Made by a program: the position numbers and the translations under genes. The notes under the pieces are model-generated. The model made no database searches. It was not told the DNA's origin and saw only the letters and a list, made by a program, of their open reading frames with translations. Shown one piece after another: positions 34,195-48,900 of a DNA stretch of 64,000 bases (its first letter is position 1; every line of letters starts with the position of its first letter). The DNA lies in assembly GCF_000335475.2 (NCBI RefSeq), contig NZ_ANAH02000013.1, positions 1 through 64,000 of the forward strand, given 5' to 3'. This DNA is from Cystobacter fuscus DSM 2262. Lineage in GTDB: Bacteria > Myxococcota > Myxococcia > Myxococcales > Myxococcaceae.

Positions 34195-35226
34195 TCACGG
34201 GGGCGCTGGCGACGGCTCGTCCTCGGGAGGGAGTTGAAGGGCCTCGACGCGCGAGAAGGCCTCGAGGATGGCGCGCACGATGGCGCCGCGGCCGGTGACG
34301 AAGGCGCTCAGGTGCCCCCCGGACAGGTAGCGCAGCTCGGCTCCCCGCCAGTGTTGGAGCAGGCGCAGGGTGGAGGCGGCGGGGACGAAGCCATCCTGGC
34401 GCGCGGCCATGAAGATGGCCCGTTTGGGGTGGGGCAGGGGTGGCAGCGTGGTGGTGCCCGCGGCGGAGAGCAGCTCGTGGAGCCGCTGGCGCGCGGCCTC
34501 GGTGCTTCCCAGGGGCCGGCCCAGGGTCTCCCAGTCGGGGAGGGCGGACAGCACGCCCTCGGTGAAGACAGGGGCCGCGGTGTGGGCGGCGGCCAGGGGG
34601 ATGACGGCCACGGGCAGGGGGAACAGGGCGGCGGCGTAGGCGGCGATGCTGCCCCCCATGCTGTAGCCGCAGATGCCCACCTTGGGGTGTCCCCGCGCGA
34701 GCAGCCACCCGAGCAGCGCCGTCGCCTCCACCGCCGTGGCGCGGAACATGAGCAGCAGGTCCGCCACGGTGCGCACCGCGGGGCCCTTCTGGGACGGAGG
34801 CCGGCGCGAGCCGTAGTAGGGATTCTCCAGCAGCAGCGCGCCCACGCCCGAGCGGGCCAGCTTCCCGGCGATGAAGCGGCGCAGGCCGAAGCCCTCGTCT
34901 CCCGAGGACGCGAGGAAGACGCACACCGCGGGCAGCGGGCCGGCTCCCTGGGGCAGCAGCAACTGGAAGCGAGCCTCCTGGCAGGCGGCGGGCAGCGAGC
35001 CCACGGCCGCGGGGCTGGGAAAGCGTCCCTCCTGGACGAGCAGGTGCCCCTCGCGCCGCGGCGGGCTCATCCGCACGTCGGACAACTCCGGGAAGGCGAA
35101 GCCCTGGGGCCCCCGGGTGAGCTTCTCCAGGAGGGCGGACGAGCCCCATCCGTCCTCGAAGAAGCGCGGCTGGCGCGCCACCACCCATCTCGCGCCGAGC
35201 GCGTCCAGCCAGTGCATGCGATTCAT
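34195..35226 (-). CDS. ABHD18-like alpha/beta hydrolase
   Basis: A 343-residue protein. The start MNRMHWLDALGARW at 35226 has GAGGATGG upstream. The nucleophile elbow is GICGYSMGGSIAAYAAALFP; the surrounding pattern (FFEDGWGSSALLEKLT, LLLPQGAGPLPAVCVFLASS, GDEGFGLRRF, ALLLENPYYGSRRPPSQKG, MAARQDGFVPAASTLRLL, SGGHLSAFV with the probable catalytic His) is that of the ABHD18/DUF2048 family of alpha/beta hydrolases. No signal peptide or membrane helix. The substrate is unknown. It converges with the coiled-coil gene 12 bases away and follows the metallophosphoesterase gene on the same strand after 69 bases. Confidence 0.82.
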   Translation of the reverse strand: MNRMHWLDALGARWVVARQPRFFEDGWGSSALLEKLTRGPQGFAFPELSDVRMSPPRREGHLLVQEGRFPSPAAVGSLPAACQEARFQLLLPQGAGPLPAVCVFLASSGDEGFGLRRFIAGKLARSGVGALLLENPYYGSRRPPSQKGPAVRTVADLLLMFRATAVEATALLGWLLARGHPKVGICGYSMGGSIAAYAAALFPLPVAVIPLAAAHTAAPVFTEGVLSALPDWETLGRPLGSTEAARQRLHELLSAAGTTTLPPLPHPKRAIFMAARQDGFVPAASTLRLLQHWRGAELRYLSGGHLSAFVTGRGAIVRAILEAFSRVEALQLPPEDEPSPAPP

Positions 35227-35295
35227 CCATCCATCCTCGCCGCGTCCGGACGGCCTGCCAACCGGCAAGCCTCCGGACGCGGGCGGGGAGCGCCG

Positions 35296-37230
35296 TCACG
35301 GCTGATCGTGAACGAACTGGTGCTCGGGCTCGGGCTGGTCCGCCACGGACTCCGCGGTGTCGGCGGGAGGCACCGGCCCCTGCTTGAGGAACGCGGGCTG
35401 CCGGTAGGGACTGTCCACCGGGCCCGGCGGCGTGTCCGACGCTGGCGTCGCGCTGAGCAGGGCGGACTTCACGCTGGAGCTCACCGTCTTGGTCAGCGTG
35501 AGGCTGTCGCGCACGGTGTTGCTGGAGGTGATGAACTTCGCCGTCAGCGTGCCGCCGTCCACCGTCACGTCGAGGAAGCCCACGTTGGTGTCGTCGCGGA
35601 AGGCGGACCAGCTCGGCTGCGAGGTCTCGAAGGGGCGCATGGTGGCGCCGCCGCTGCCCACCACGAGGTAGGGAATGCCCTTCGTGCCCGAGGCCGCCAC
35701 CGCCTCGCCCTTCATCGGCTTGGAGCGCTCGTAGTTGTGATCATGCCCGGTGAGGACCAGGTCCACCCCGTACTGCTCGAAGGTGGCGGCGAACGCCTTG
35801 CGCATGGAGGTGCTCGAGCCGTGATCGCCGCTCGACCAGGGCGGATGGTGGAAGAAGACGATCTTCCAGGGCCGCGTGGTGGCGGCCAGATCCTTGGCCA
35901 CCCAGTCCTGCTGAATGGCCTTGGTGCACTCGGTGGTGGGGTAGCTCAGGCAGTTGGAGTCGAGCGAGACGAAGTGCACCGGACCCCAGTCGAACGAGTA
36001 GTAGCGCTCGGTGCGCGCGGAGTTGTTGGCCGGCAGGTAGAAGTTGTCCAGGTAGGGCTGGGCGTTGTTGGTGATGTATTCGTGGTTGCCCGGCGTGGGG
36101 AACAGGGGCGTCTGCCGCAGCAGGGCCGCCATGGGGGTGAACATGTTGCTCTGGAACTCCGCGTCCGTCCCGGAGGAGTACGCATTGTCGCCGAGCGTGA
36201 GGAGGAACTCGCCCGCGCGCGAGGGCGTGAGCACCTGGAGCACCTTGCGCTGCAGCGAGCCGCCCGTGCCGAAGTCCCCCATGGCGGTGAAGTGCACGCG
36301 CTTGACGTCCGCACCCGTGGCGGTCTGGAAGGTGCGCGCGCCCGTGACCGAGCCACACGCCTCGACCACGTAGCTGTACGTGCGGCCCGGAGTCAGTCCG
36401 TCCAGCTTCACCGCGTGGCGGTAGCCCGTGACCGTGGCCGAGGCCGAGCGCGACAGGTACGCGCCCTCACCGAAGCGCACGAAGGGCGTGCAGGAGGTGC
36501 TGGTGCGGAAGGCCACGAGCGCGCTGGTGGTGCCCACGCTCTGCAGGTACGGCTGGCGGGGCAGCGCCGGGCCCGAGTCCGTGGTGGGCGCGGGCGTGGG
36601 CGCGGGCGTCGTCGTCCCTCCGGCACACGCGCGTGTCTCGGCGATGGAGGCCCAGTCATTGACGGTGTTGCCGTTGACGGTGACGCGCACGTAGCGCGCC
36701 TGGCGCGCGCTGGGGAAGGCGTACGTCTGGGCCTCGTTCGTCAGGGCGCTGTCCCCGGCGTACGCCTGGGTGAAGGTGGTGCCATCCGTGGAGGTGGCGA
36801 GCGTGAAGTGGTTCTGGCGCGTGCTGCCCTGGTGCCAGGCGATGGCGGCGCCCGAGAGCGATTGCGCGCTGCCCAGGTCGAGCGTGAGCCAGGCCCCCTT
36901 GCCCGGCCCGCTCCAACGCGTGGCCAGGTTGTCGTCCTGGGTATTGGCGGCCACGCTGCCCGCGCCGTCATCACCACTCGCGGACGTGCCCTGGGTGGTC
37001 ATCGCCTGGCAATTGCTGGCGGAGAAGCCCGGTGCGGAGGGGCTGCCGGTGATCGCTCCAGGCGGAAGGGATTCGCTCTTCTCGGAACCCACGTCCTCGC
37101 GAGGCGCCGCGGGGGCGGGCTCCGTGACGGAAGGCTCCTTCACCGCTGGGGGAGAAGACTGCTCACAGGCCGTGACCAGCAGCACGCCCAGCAGACAGGC
37201 GGACGAAATCAACGGATTGGCTTTATGCAT
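35296..37230 (-). CDS. Lipoprotein purple-acid-phosphatase-like metallophosphoesterase with CBM32
   Basis: A 644-residue lipoprotein: LLGVLLVTAC gives lipobox VTAC with Cys22. After a Pro/Glu-rich linker comes a discoidin-like domain (about 95-200: DDNLATRWSGPGKGAWLTLD, ARYVRVTVNGNTVNDWASIA), a threonine-proline linker, a fibronectin III domain (PRQPYLQSVGTTSALVAFRT, LTPGRTYSYVVEAC) and a calcineurin-like metallophosphoesterase with all metal-binding blocks: AMGDFG, LGDNAY, PGNHEY, FFHHPPW, GHDHNYER. This domain order is that of bacterial purple acid phosphatase-type enzymes, acting on phosphate esters outside the cytoplasm. The C-terminus ends in a low-complexity tail with PVDSPYRQPAFLKQGPVPPA. 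The carbohydrate-binding module may hold it on polysaccharide. Confidence 0.9.
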   Translation of the reverse strand: MHKANPLISSACLLGVLLVTACEQSSPPAVKEPSVTEPAPAAPREDVGSEKSESLPPGAITGSPSAPGFSASNCQAMTTQGTSASGDDGAGSVAANTQDDNLATRWSGPGKGAWLTLDLGSAQSLSGAAIAWHQGSTRQNHFTLATSTDGTTFTQAYAGDSALTNEAQTYAFPSARQARYVRVTVNGNTVNDWASIAETRACAGGTTTPAPTPAPTTDSGPALPRQPYLQSVGTTSALVAFRTSTSCTPFVRFGEGAYLSRSASATVTGYRHAVKLDGLTPGRTYSYVVEACGSVTGARTFQTATGADVKRVHFTAMGDFGTGGSLQRKVLQVLTPSRAGEFLLTLGDNAYSSGTDAEFQSNMFTPMAALLRQTPLFPTPGNHEYITNNAQPYLDNFYLPANNSARTERYYSFDWGPVHFVSLDSNCLSYPTTECTKAIQQDWVAKDLAATTRPWKIVFFHHPPWSSGDHGSSTSMRKAFAATFEQYGVDLVLTGHDHNYERSKPMKGEAVAASGTKGIPYLVVGSGGATMRPFETSQPSWSAFRDDTNVGFLDVTVDGGTLTAKFITSSNTVRDSLTLTKTVSSSVKSALLSATPASDTPPGPVDSPYRQPAFLKQGPVPPADTAESVADQPEPEHQFVHDQP

Positions 37231-37296
37231 CGTGGGTGCACAAAGAGATGACGCACCCGCGTCATTCCAATCCCTGTCGAGGTCTCCGATGCCTGT

Positions 37297-37980
37297 CTAC
37301 CGGGCGGCCGGGCTGGCGAGGAAGGGGCGGAGGAAGTCATCCACTTCCGAGGCGATGCGCTCGAGCGAGGCCACCAGCTCATGGCCGTCGTCCACCTCGA
37401 CGAGCCGCACGTGGCGCCGGCCCTGGGCCCACTCGCGTGAGTAGGAAATCTCGGTGGTGGTGTCCTGCCGGCCGTGGATGAGGAGCGTGGGCACGCGCAC
37501 GTCGGGGACTCCGTCCGAGCGGGCCTCCAGCGCGTCGAGTTCATCCAGGAGGCCGGCGTGCACCCGCGTCTGCCGCTTCTCCGCGTAGTCCTGGATCTCC
37601 AACCAGCCCGTCTCGCGCCACCGGCGCAGGCCCGGCTCGCCCACCGTGCGCCGCATCTGCCGCGCGATGCGCAGGGCGGGCGCGAGCAGGACGAGCGCGC
37701 ACACCCGCGCGTCCTCCTGCGCCACGTGGCACGCGGTCAGCCCCCCCATGCTGGAGCCGAAGAGGATGGCCCGATCCCGCTCTCCCCCCAGGGCCTCGCG
37801 CACCGTGCTCACCATCGCGCCGAAGCTCAGGTGCTCGAGCGAGGGCTGGCGCAGGTTCAGCCGCTCCAGGTGGATGCCCTGGCGGGCGTAGTGCGCGGCG
37901 AGCCTCACGCCCTTGGTGGACTCGGGCCCCGAGGCGAAGCCGTGCAGGTAGAGCCACTTGGGTCCTTGGGGAACAGTCAT
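37297..37980 (-). CDS. YqiA/UPF0227-like alpha/beta hydrolase
   Basis: A 227-residue cytoplasmic hydrolase. The pattern [20 protein letters not shown] at the N-terminus, nucleophile Ser in [20 protein letters not shown], acid in [13 protein letters not shown] and His in [20 protein letters not shown] fit the YqiA-type esterase group of the alpha/beta-hydrolase fold. The start at 37980 is the first Met that does not intrude on the divergent SDR gene, whose start is only 37 bases away, so the two promoters must overlap the coding starts. E. coli YqiA hydrolyses short acyl-CoA or pNP esters; the substrate here is unknown. Confidence 0.82.
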   Translation of the reverse strand: MTVPQGPKWLYLHGFASGPESTKGVRLAAHYARQGIHLERLNLRQPSLEHLSFGAMVSTVREALGGERDRAILFGSSMGGLTACHVAQEDARVCALVLLAPALRIARQMRRTVGEPGLRRWRETGWLEIQDYAEKRQTRVHAGLLDELDALEARSDGVPDVRVPTLLIHGRQDTTTEISYSREWAQGRRHVRLVEVDDGHELVASLERIASEVDDFLRPFLASPAAR

Positions 37981-38017
37981 AGGGGGGCGCACTCTACTCC
38001 CTGGGGGGGAAGGTGCT

Positions 38018-38824
38018 ATGCCCGCTCGTATGACGACTGCTCCCGTGGCGCTCATCACTGGTGGCTCGCGAGGCGTGGGCCGCGCGCTGTCCCTGCGGCT
38101 CGCGAAGGCGGGCTATGACATCGTGTCCACCTACCGGCGCGACACCGAGGCCGCTTCCCTGCTCGCCCGTGACGTCGAGGCGCTCGGCCGACGCTGCCGC
38201 ACCGTCGTCGCGGATCAGCTCGAGCCCGCCAGCCTCCATGCCGCCTTCGATCTGGTGCAGCAGGAGTTCGGCGCGCTGGACGTCTTCGTGGCCAATGCCG
38301 CCTCCACCGCCTTCATGCCGCTCATGCAGATGAAGCTCCACCAGATGGACAAGACCTTCAACGTCACGGTGAAGAGCTTCCTGCTGGGCGCCCAGCGCTC
38401 CGTGCCGCTGATGGAGGGGCGCAAGGGCCGCATCGTCGCGGTGTCCGGCATGGACTCGCGCATGCCGCTGCCCTTCCATGGCTTCCTGGGCGCGATGAAG
38501 GGCTCCATGGAAATCCTGGTGAAGTACCTCGCCGCGGAGCTGGCCCCGAACGCCATCCGCGTCAACGCCGTCAATCCGGGCTACATCGACACCGACTCCA
38601 GCCGCTTCTACATGGGCGATGCCTGGGCCACGCTCGAGGCCAAGGTGCGCGACACCGTGCCCGTGGGCCGCGTGGCCGATGGGGACGAGATCGCCAAGGC
38701 CATCGAGTGGTTGTGCTCCGAGGGCTCCTCGTACGTGAACGGCCAGACGCTGGTGGTGGATGGCGGCCTGGAGATCAACTACGCCATGCAGTTCGCCAGT
38801 GCCCTCACCTCGTCCTCCAAGTGA
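38018..38824 (+). CDS. SDR-family oxidoreductase, FabL-like, catalytic Tyr replaced
   Basis: A 268-residue protein starting at ATG 38018 behind GGGGAAGG. It has the SDR cofactor loop [77 protein letters not shown] and [12 protein letters not shown]. The tail is closest to FabL-type enoyl-ACP reductases. In those the catalytic pair is Tyr-x6-Lys; here the matching positions are His-x6-Lys (H in [10 protein letters not shown]), and the classical YxxxK is also absent. So the enzyme may use another donor, have lost reductase activity, or do a different reaction. NADPH versus NADH is not decided; RR after the second strand suggests NADPH. It is followed by PhzF after 51 bases. Confidence 0.85.
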   Translation: MPARMTTAPVALITGGSRGVGRALSLRLAKAGYDIVSTYRRDTEAASLLARDVEALGRRCRTVVADQLEPASLHAAFDLVQQEFGALDVFVANAASTAFMPLMQMKLHQMDKTFNVTVKSFLLGAQRSVPLMEGRKGRIVAVSGMDSRMPLPFHGFLGAMKGSMEILVKYLAAELAPNAIRVNAVNPGYIDTDSSRFYMGDAWATLEAKVRDTVPVGRVADGDEIAKAIEWLCSEGSSYVNGQTLVVDGGLEINYAMQFASALTSSSK

Positions 38825-38875
38825 ACCCCCCCGGCTTCGCATGGCCTCCGGGGTAGGGTAGATAGGGGGCCACGA

Positions 38876-39667
38876 ATGCCCACTCGTCTGCGCCTCTATC
38901 AGGTCGACGCCTTCTCCCCCCAGGTCTTCGGCGGCAACCCCGCCGCCGTGTGTCCGCTGGACGCCTGGCTGCCGGATGAGGTGCTCCAGGCAATCGCCGC
39001 GGAGAACAATCTCTCCGAGACGGCCTTCGTGCTGCGCGACGAGGTGCGCGGCTGGCAGATCCGCTGGTTCACCCCCACCCAGGAGGTGGACCTGTGCGGC
39101 CATGCCACGCTGGCCGCGGCCTACATCCTCTTCACGCGCCTGGCGCCGGGCCTGGAGAAGGCCGAGTTCCACTCGCGCTCGGGTTCGCTGGTGGTGACGC
39201 AGCAGGAGGGCGAGTGGATGGAGATGGACTTCCCCTCCTGGGTGCCCGAGCCGTGCGCGATGCCGGAGGGGCTCGCCGAGGCCCTGGGCGCCGAGCCGCG
39301 CGAGACCCTGGTCACGCGCGACCTGTTGGCCGTCTTCGACACCGAGGAGCAGGTGCGCGCGCTCGCGCCGGACATGGCGAAGCTCGCCGCGCTGGAGTAC
39401 TTCGCGGTGGTGGCGACGGCGCGGGGCTCGGAGGCGGACTTCGTCTCGCGCTTCTTCGCGCCGCGCGTGGGCGTGCCGGAGGATCCGGTGACGGGCTCGG
39501 CGCACTGCTCGCTGGTGCCCTACTGGGCGCGTGTGTTGGGCAAGCGCCAGTTGCTCGCCCACCAGCTCTCCGCGCGCGGCGGCGTGCTCCAGTGCGAGGA
39601 TCGCGGCGAGCGCGTGGGCATTGGCGGCCAGGCGGTGCTCTACCTCGAGGGCCACATCACGCTGTGA
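38876..39667 (+). CDS. PhzF-family isomerase-like protein
   Basis: A 263-residue protein of the diaminopimelate-epimerase fold. N-terminal LYQVDAFSPQVFGGNPAAVC, then AAENNLSETAFVL with the conserved catalytic Glu, IRWFTPTQEVDLCGHATLAA, and C-terminal FAPRVGVPEDPVTGSAHCSL with PYWARVLGK. These are the PhzF signatures. PhzF isomerises trans-2,3-dihydro-3-hydroxyanthranilate in phenazine synthesis, but most genomic homologues stand alone and have unknown substrates. No other phenazine gene is nearby. Normal family length; start ATG 38876. It converges with the acyltransferase gene 10 bases downstream. Confidence 0.93.
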   Translation: MPTRLRLYQVDAFSPQVFGGNPAAVCPLDAWLPDEVLQAIAAENNLSETAFVLRDEVRGWQIRWFTPTQEVDLCGHATLAAAYILFTRLAPGLEKAEFHSRSGSLVVTQQEGEWMEMDFPSWVPEPCAMPEGLAEALGAEPRETLVTRDLLAVFDTEEQVRALAPDMAKLAALEYFAVVATARGSEADFVSRFFAPRVGVPEDPVTGSAHCSLVPYWARVLGKRQLLAHQLSARGGVLQCEDRGERVGIGGQAVLYLEGHITL

Positions 39668-39677
39668 GCCCCTGGGC

Positions 39678-40436
39678 TCAGGCCACCCGCTGCTCGGGCG
39701 ACTCGCCCTGCTTCGCGGCAGTCAGGCCCAGTGCTTCGATGTGCATGTCGCGCACGCGTCCGGCGAGCTCCACCGGATCCTCCCCGAGCGCCTGCACCGG
39801 TACCGGCGGCAGCACGCGCACCCGCACCCGGGCACTCGCACCCATCAACGGCCCATCCCCCGCGATGACGTCCGTCGTGCCCTCGATGACCACCGGCACC
39901 ACGGGCACCTGCTCCGCGATGGCCAGTTGGAAGGCTCCGCGCTTGAAGGGCAGGGGCTCGCGCGTGCGTGCGTAGGTGCCCTCCGGGTAGATGAACACCG
40001 CCACCCCCCGCCGCAGCCACCCGCGGCAGTCCTCCAGCATCCGCTCCATCGCCTGGGGATGGCCCCGCTTCACCGGGACGTACTCCATCCACTGCATCAG
40101 CCACCCGACGCACGGCGTGCGGAAGACCGCCTCCTTGGCGATGAACTTGAACGGGTGGTTGAGCCCCATGGACGCGAGGATGTCCGACGCGGACTGGTGG
40201 TTGGCCACGAGCACCGAGGGCCCCGGGGGCAGGTGCTCGCGGCCCTCGATGCGCACCCGCCAGCCAGGCCACGACAGGTAGAGCACGTGGCACCAGCCAC
40301 ACACGAAGGCGTGCAGCGCGTTGCGGTTCCGGTCGAACGGCCAGGTGACGAGCCAGATCAACGCTCCGATCGCCGTACAGAGCGGGGCGGTGCTCAGGAA
40401 GACGAGCCAGAACCACAGGGTGGCCAGGTACCTCAT
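39678..40436 (-). CDS. Lysophospholipid acyltransferase (PlsC-like)
   Basis: A 252-residue membrane-associated acyltransferase. It begins with a hydrophobic segment (MRYLATLWFWLVFLSTAPLC, TAIGALIWLVTWPFDRNR). The acyltransferase blocks are NHQSASD (H-x4-D: catalytic His and Asp), FKFIAKEAVFRTPCVGW (block II), FIYPEGTYAR (block III, EGT) and VPVVPVVIEGT (block IV). It transfers an acyl chain to a lysophospholipid, typically making phosphatidic acid. Start at 40436 gives the standard length. An upstream in-frame ATG at 40466 is possible. The 255 bases between this gene and sbcD hold no gene, only the sbcD Shine-Dalgarno and a small hairpin. Confidence 0.92.
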   Translation of the reverse strand: MRYLATLWFWLVFLSTAPLCTAIGALIWLVTWPFDRNRNALHAFVCGWCHVLYLSWPGWRVRIEGREHLPPGPSVLVANHQSASDILASMGLNHPFKFIAKEAVFRTPCVGWLMQWMEYVPVKRGHPQAMERMLEDCRGWLRRGVAVFIYPEGTYARTREPLPFKRGAFQLAIAEQVPVVPVVIEGTTDVIAGDGPLMGASARVRVRVLPPVPVQALGEDPVELAGRVRDMHIEALGLTAAKQGESPEQRVA

Positions 40437-40691
40437 TCTCGGTGTCTCGCGGTCCGCGGGGGGCACAGCGGCCCCCCGGGAGCGGGAGGCGGCGCGTCAT
40501 GATGCCCGCCCGGACGCCGGACCGCACGCCCGAAGCCGCCTGCCCGCCTGCTCCGCGCGGGAGAGAACGGGGGGTGGGGATTCCGTATTTGGCTCCACGC
40601 CCGCCAACGGGCACACTGGCGCTGCCTGAACGTGCGAGCAGGCAAGGGCTCTCCCGTCCCGCTCGCATCGCTCCTGGAGGGGTACGCACGG

Positions 40692-41938
40692 ATGCGCCTG
40701 CTGCACACGTCGGACTGGCACCTGGGACACTCACTGTACGACACCTCGCGCGAGGCCGAGCACGCGGCCTTCCTCGCGTGGTTGCTCGACACCCTGGCGG
40801 CGCGCGAGGTGGACGCGCTGCTCGTGGCCGGTGACATCTTCGACACCTCCAACCCCAGCGCCGAGGCCCAGGCCGCCTGGTACGAGTTCGTCGCCCAGGC
40901 CCGCCAGCGCTGCCCGAAGCTGGACGTCGTCGTCATCGGCGGCAACCACGACTCGGCCGCTCGGCTGGATGCGCCGGATCCCCTGCTCACCGCGCTCGGC
41001 GTGCGCGTGGTGGGCGGCCTCACGCGCTCGCGGGATGACCGGGGCCTGGAGCGGCTGCTGGTGCCGGTGCACGACGCCCGGGGACAGGTGGGCGCGTGGG
41101 TGGCGGCGGTGCCCTACCTGCGGCCCGCGGATCTCCCCTTCCTCCCGGACGAGGCCGGCGACCGGCTCATCGAGGGCGTGCGCGCGGTGTACGCCGAGGT
41201 GCTCGACGGCGCGCGGGCGCGGCGCCAGCCCGGACAGGCACTCGTGGCCATGGGCCATTGCTACATGGTGGGCACCGAGCTGAGCGAGCTGAGCGAGCGC
41301 CGGATCCTCGGCGGCAACCAGCACGCGCTCCCGGTGGACCTCTTCCCCGAGGACGTGGCTTACGCGGCGCTCGGGCACCTGCACAAGGCCCAGCGCGTGG
41401 GCGGACGCGAGGGGGTGCGCTACAGCGGCTCGCCCCTGCCCCTGTCACTGTCCGAGGCGAGCTACGTGCACCAGGTGCTGCTCGTGGAACTCGAGGGTGA
41501 GCACCTCGCCTCCGTGGAGTCCGTGCGCGTGCCCCGTCAGGCGGAGATCCTCCGGGTGCCCGAGCGCGGCGCGCCCGCGATGGACCTGACCGCCGTGGTG
41601 AAGGCGCTCCAGGCCCTGCCCCCCGCCGAGGCCGGAATGGTGGAGTGGAAGCGCCCCTATCTGGAGGTGTGCGTGGAACTGCCCAGGCCCGAGCCCGCCC
41701 TGCGCCGGCAGGTGGAGGCCGCGCTGGAGGGCAAGGCCGCGCGGTTGGTGAAGATCACCCCCCAGTACACCGGCACGGGGCAGGCGCTCGCGGAGTCGCG
41801 GCCCGGGCCCTCGCTCAAGGACCGCACGCCCGAGGACGTGTTCCTCGCCCGCTACGCCCAGGACTACTCCGAGCCCCCCGCTCCCGCGCTGCTCGAGGCC
41901 TTCCACGAGCTGCTCACCCAGGTGCAGGAGGACGCGTC

Positions 41939-41942
<4 letters not shown>
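40692..41942 (+). CDS. sbcD: SbcCD nuclease, SbcD subunit
   Basis: A 416-residue Mre11-type nuclease. Metal-binding motifs: MRLLHTSDWHLGHSLYD at the N-terminus, VAGDIFD, VVIGGNHDSAARLDAPDPLL, LVAMGHCYMVG and YAALGHLHKAQRV. With SbcC it opens hairpins and trims protein-blocked DNA ends using Mn2+ and ATP. Start ATG 40692 has GGAGGGG about ten bases upstream. The stop overlaps the sbcC start by four bases (ATGA), so the subunits are translationally coupled. Length is normal. Confidence 0.96.
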
Positions 41943-45724
<3,782 letters not shown>

Positions 45725-45985
45725 AATGGTAGTGGATGGACCCCCCCCACTCCGGATTGTCCGGGGTGAGACTCAGATCGGGACGATGGAAAAATTCTTC
45801 GACCCTTCTGCACTCTTCATGAGTGAACGCCTCCGTCGCATTTGCACACCTGGCGGCGGAGTTTCGTACTCTTCTGTTTCCGTGCGGGCCGGCGTATGGA
45901 ACAGGAGGGTAGGTTACACAATCACCCACTAGGCAACAGACAACCCCATTCCCAAATTCGCCCCCCCTTCCCCGTGAGGCTGTTC

Positions 45986-48900
45986 ATGAGAGCCCCTAAA
46001 CGTTTACTCGCGGCCGCCCTGGTCGCATTCCTCGCTGGTTGTCCTCAGCCGCCAACCACGGAGCCCGATCCGGATCCCACTGGTGACGGCGGCACCTCCG
46101 ACGGTGGCCCCAACCCGTCCGACGACGGCGGCACCGACGGCGGCCCCGAGCAGCCGATAGAAGATCCCTTCGAGAAGCCCCCCGGTCCCCGCAATCCGAC
46201 CAACAAGGAGATCGACACCGACTGTGACGGTCTGTCGGACGCGGAGGAGTGGGGCAACATCTACGCGGGCGACAAGCGCACCAACCCGGACCTGTGGGAC
46301 ACGGACGGCGACGGCCTGCGCGATGGTGTGGAGGCCGCTCGCACCACCACCCTCAACACGCTCCCGCTGTGCACCTCGCTCTTCATCGCGGACCTGGATC
46401 CCTCGAGCCGCACCAACCCGACCAATCCGGACACGGACGGCGACGGCATCCTGGACGGCGTGGAGGACCGCAACCGCAACGGCCGGCTGGACCCGGGCGA
46501 GACGGATCCCGCCAACCGGGACTCGGATGGTGACGGTCTGTCGGACAGCGAGGAGGACACCAACAAGAACGGCATCGTGGAGGCGGGCGAGACGGATCCC
46601 CGCAAGCGCGACACGGACGGCGACGGCCTGTCGGACACCACCGAGCTCAAGACGAGCAAGACGGATCCGCTCAACGCCGACATGGACGGCGACACCTGCA
46701 TGGACGGGCAGGAGGACCGCAACGGCAACGGCCTGGTGGATCCGGGCGAGACGAACCCGAAGAAGGCTGGCGACTGCGGCGGGGCCACGGGCGTGGACAC
46801 GGACGGCGACGGCATCTCGGACGATGTCGAGACCGCCAATGGCACCAACCCGAACAATCCGGACATGGATGGTGACGGGCTGCGCGATGGTCAGGAGGAC
46901 CGCAACCGCAATGGCCGGGTGGACCTGGGCGAGACGGATCCCCGCTCGAAGGACTCGGACTGCGACGGCCTGTTGGATGGACCCAACCAGGGCTCCTTCC
47001 TGGGCGAGGACCTGAACGCCAGCGGCGGGCGCGACTCGGGCGAGACGGACCCCACCAACCGCGACACGGACGGTGACGGTCTGACGGACGGCATGGAGCG
47101 TGGTGTGGCCACCGACGCGGCGCCCATCAAGACCTGCGGCTATGTCGGCGACGCGGACCCGGGCAGCAAGACGAACCCCACCAACGCGGACAGCGACGGC
47201 GATGGCATCGCCGACGGCGCCGAGGACTCCAACCAGAACGGCCGCGTGGATCCGGGCGAGCTCAACCCGAGCAATGGCTCGGACGGCACCGGCACGTCTC
47301 CCGCGGGCCAGGCGTGCTCCGCGCAGAACCTGCGTCAGGTGACCTTCAAGGAGGACAACGGCAGTGACATCCGTCTGGCGCTCCGCCCCACCTTCGGAGA
47401 GGTGAAGACGATCTCCCTGGGCGGCGCCACCAAGGGCTACATCGGCTACGACAACACCAACAAGGTGGCCTTCATCGCCTACAAGCGCGGCCAGGCGGGC
47501 ACCTCCACCACGGCGGAGGGCGACGAGCTGTTCGTGCGTGGCCAGTTGAATCCGACCGTGACGGATACCTACCAGTCGTTCACCGCCTGGGACGGTCATC
47601 CCGCCATGCAGGCCAAGTACGAGCAGTCGTCAGTGACCAGCTCCCTGGGGGCCTATACCAACACGGTGGCCAACTCCCTCGTTGGCGCGGGCGCGGGGAC
47701 GCTCTCGGGCGGCACGGACGTCTCGGGTCCGTTCAAGATCCAGGCGCAGTACGTGCACCGCTCCAACTCGAGCGTGCTCGTGGTGCTGGCCATCACCCCC
47801 ACGGCGCGCTACGTGGAGCCGGGGCTGTTCGTCATGAGCGACACCGCGGGTGGCACGGCGCTGGCCCAGTTCGGTGACGCGGACGCGGTGCAGTGCGAGA
47901 CCTTCAACTCGGCCGGCAGTGGCCCCACGGACTTCGTGTTCGTGGTGGACAACAGCGGCTCGATGGGCTCGTCCCAGGCGGCGCTGGGTGAGGCCGCCAA
48001 TGCCGTGGCGGCGCGACTGGGCAACTCGCAGCTCGACTGGCGTATCGCCCTGGTGACCACCTCGTACTACGACGGCTCCTACAGTAGCGACAAGGACCTG
48101 TTCCGTGGTTTCACCCGGGACATCAACCAGTTCAAGGCCTGGTTGCAGCAGAACGCTCCGTGCCCGAACTCCGCGGAGGGGTGCTGGATTGGCACCGGCG
48201 GCAACGTCAACGAGTTGCACCTGAACCCGGCGCGCAAGGCGATCAACTACATGACCGCCGCGAGCACGCCCGTCGCCAAGCAGTATCGTCCCGGCGCCCG
48301 CGTGGTGGTCATCATCCTCACGGACGTGCGCGATGCGTCCACGGACAATGCCGCTCCCGGCTCCGGCAACACGCTCGACGAGTACATCAACTACTTCAAG
48401 GGCGGTAATCCCACGGGCAAGGCCATCCAGATGCACGGTATCATCTGCGATCCCGCCGAGAGCACCGCCCGGTGCAGCAGCCAGGAGGACCCCCTCAACC
48501 CGATCCACAAGGACGCCATCCAGGCGCTGGGCGGCATCGTGGGCAGCATCCGCACCACGGCGCGCATCCCGGCGACCATCAATGCCATCATGGACAGCGT
48601 GATCGGCTCCGCGGGCTACAAGACGCTCAAGCCGCCCATCGGGCCCTCCATGCGCGTGGCGCTGGCGAAGGTGCGTGACGCCTCGAAGTGCAACCCGAGC
48701 GATCTGCCGCGCAGCCGCACGGATGGCTTCGACGTGGACGGTCTCAGCCAGACCCTGTCCTTCTACGGTGCGTGCCGTCCGCCCGAGACGGGCACCACCC
48801 AGGGCGCCATCTCCTACCGCTACTGGAGCGACCTGACGACCAACGCGAACGGCAACCAGCCGCCCTGCTACAACGACACGGGGTACTACGACCCCACCCA

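Noticed and set aside
34234-37251. A 1005-codon plus-strand open frame across the hydrolase and phosphatase genes
   Set aside because: It spans two recognisable minus-strand genes and has no signal of its own.
38876-39667. Evidence of a phenazine biosynthesis cluster from the PhzF-like gene
   Set aside because: No phzA-E or phzG genes are adjacent; stand-alone PhzF homologues are common.
45840-45868. A TTGCAC sequence with a 17-base spacer upstream of the TSP3-VWA gene as a possible -35 box
   Set aside because: The matching -10 hexamer is poor and the gene start is more than 100 bases away.
46400-47250. Regular DNA repeats that could be taken for a tandem repeat or CRISPR-like array
   Set aside because: The periodicity follows the coding units DTDGDG of the Ca-binding repeats; units vary in length and there are no spacers.
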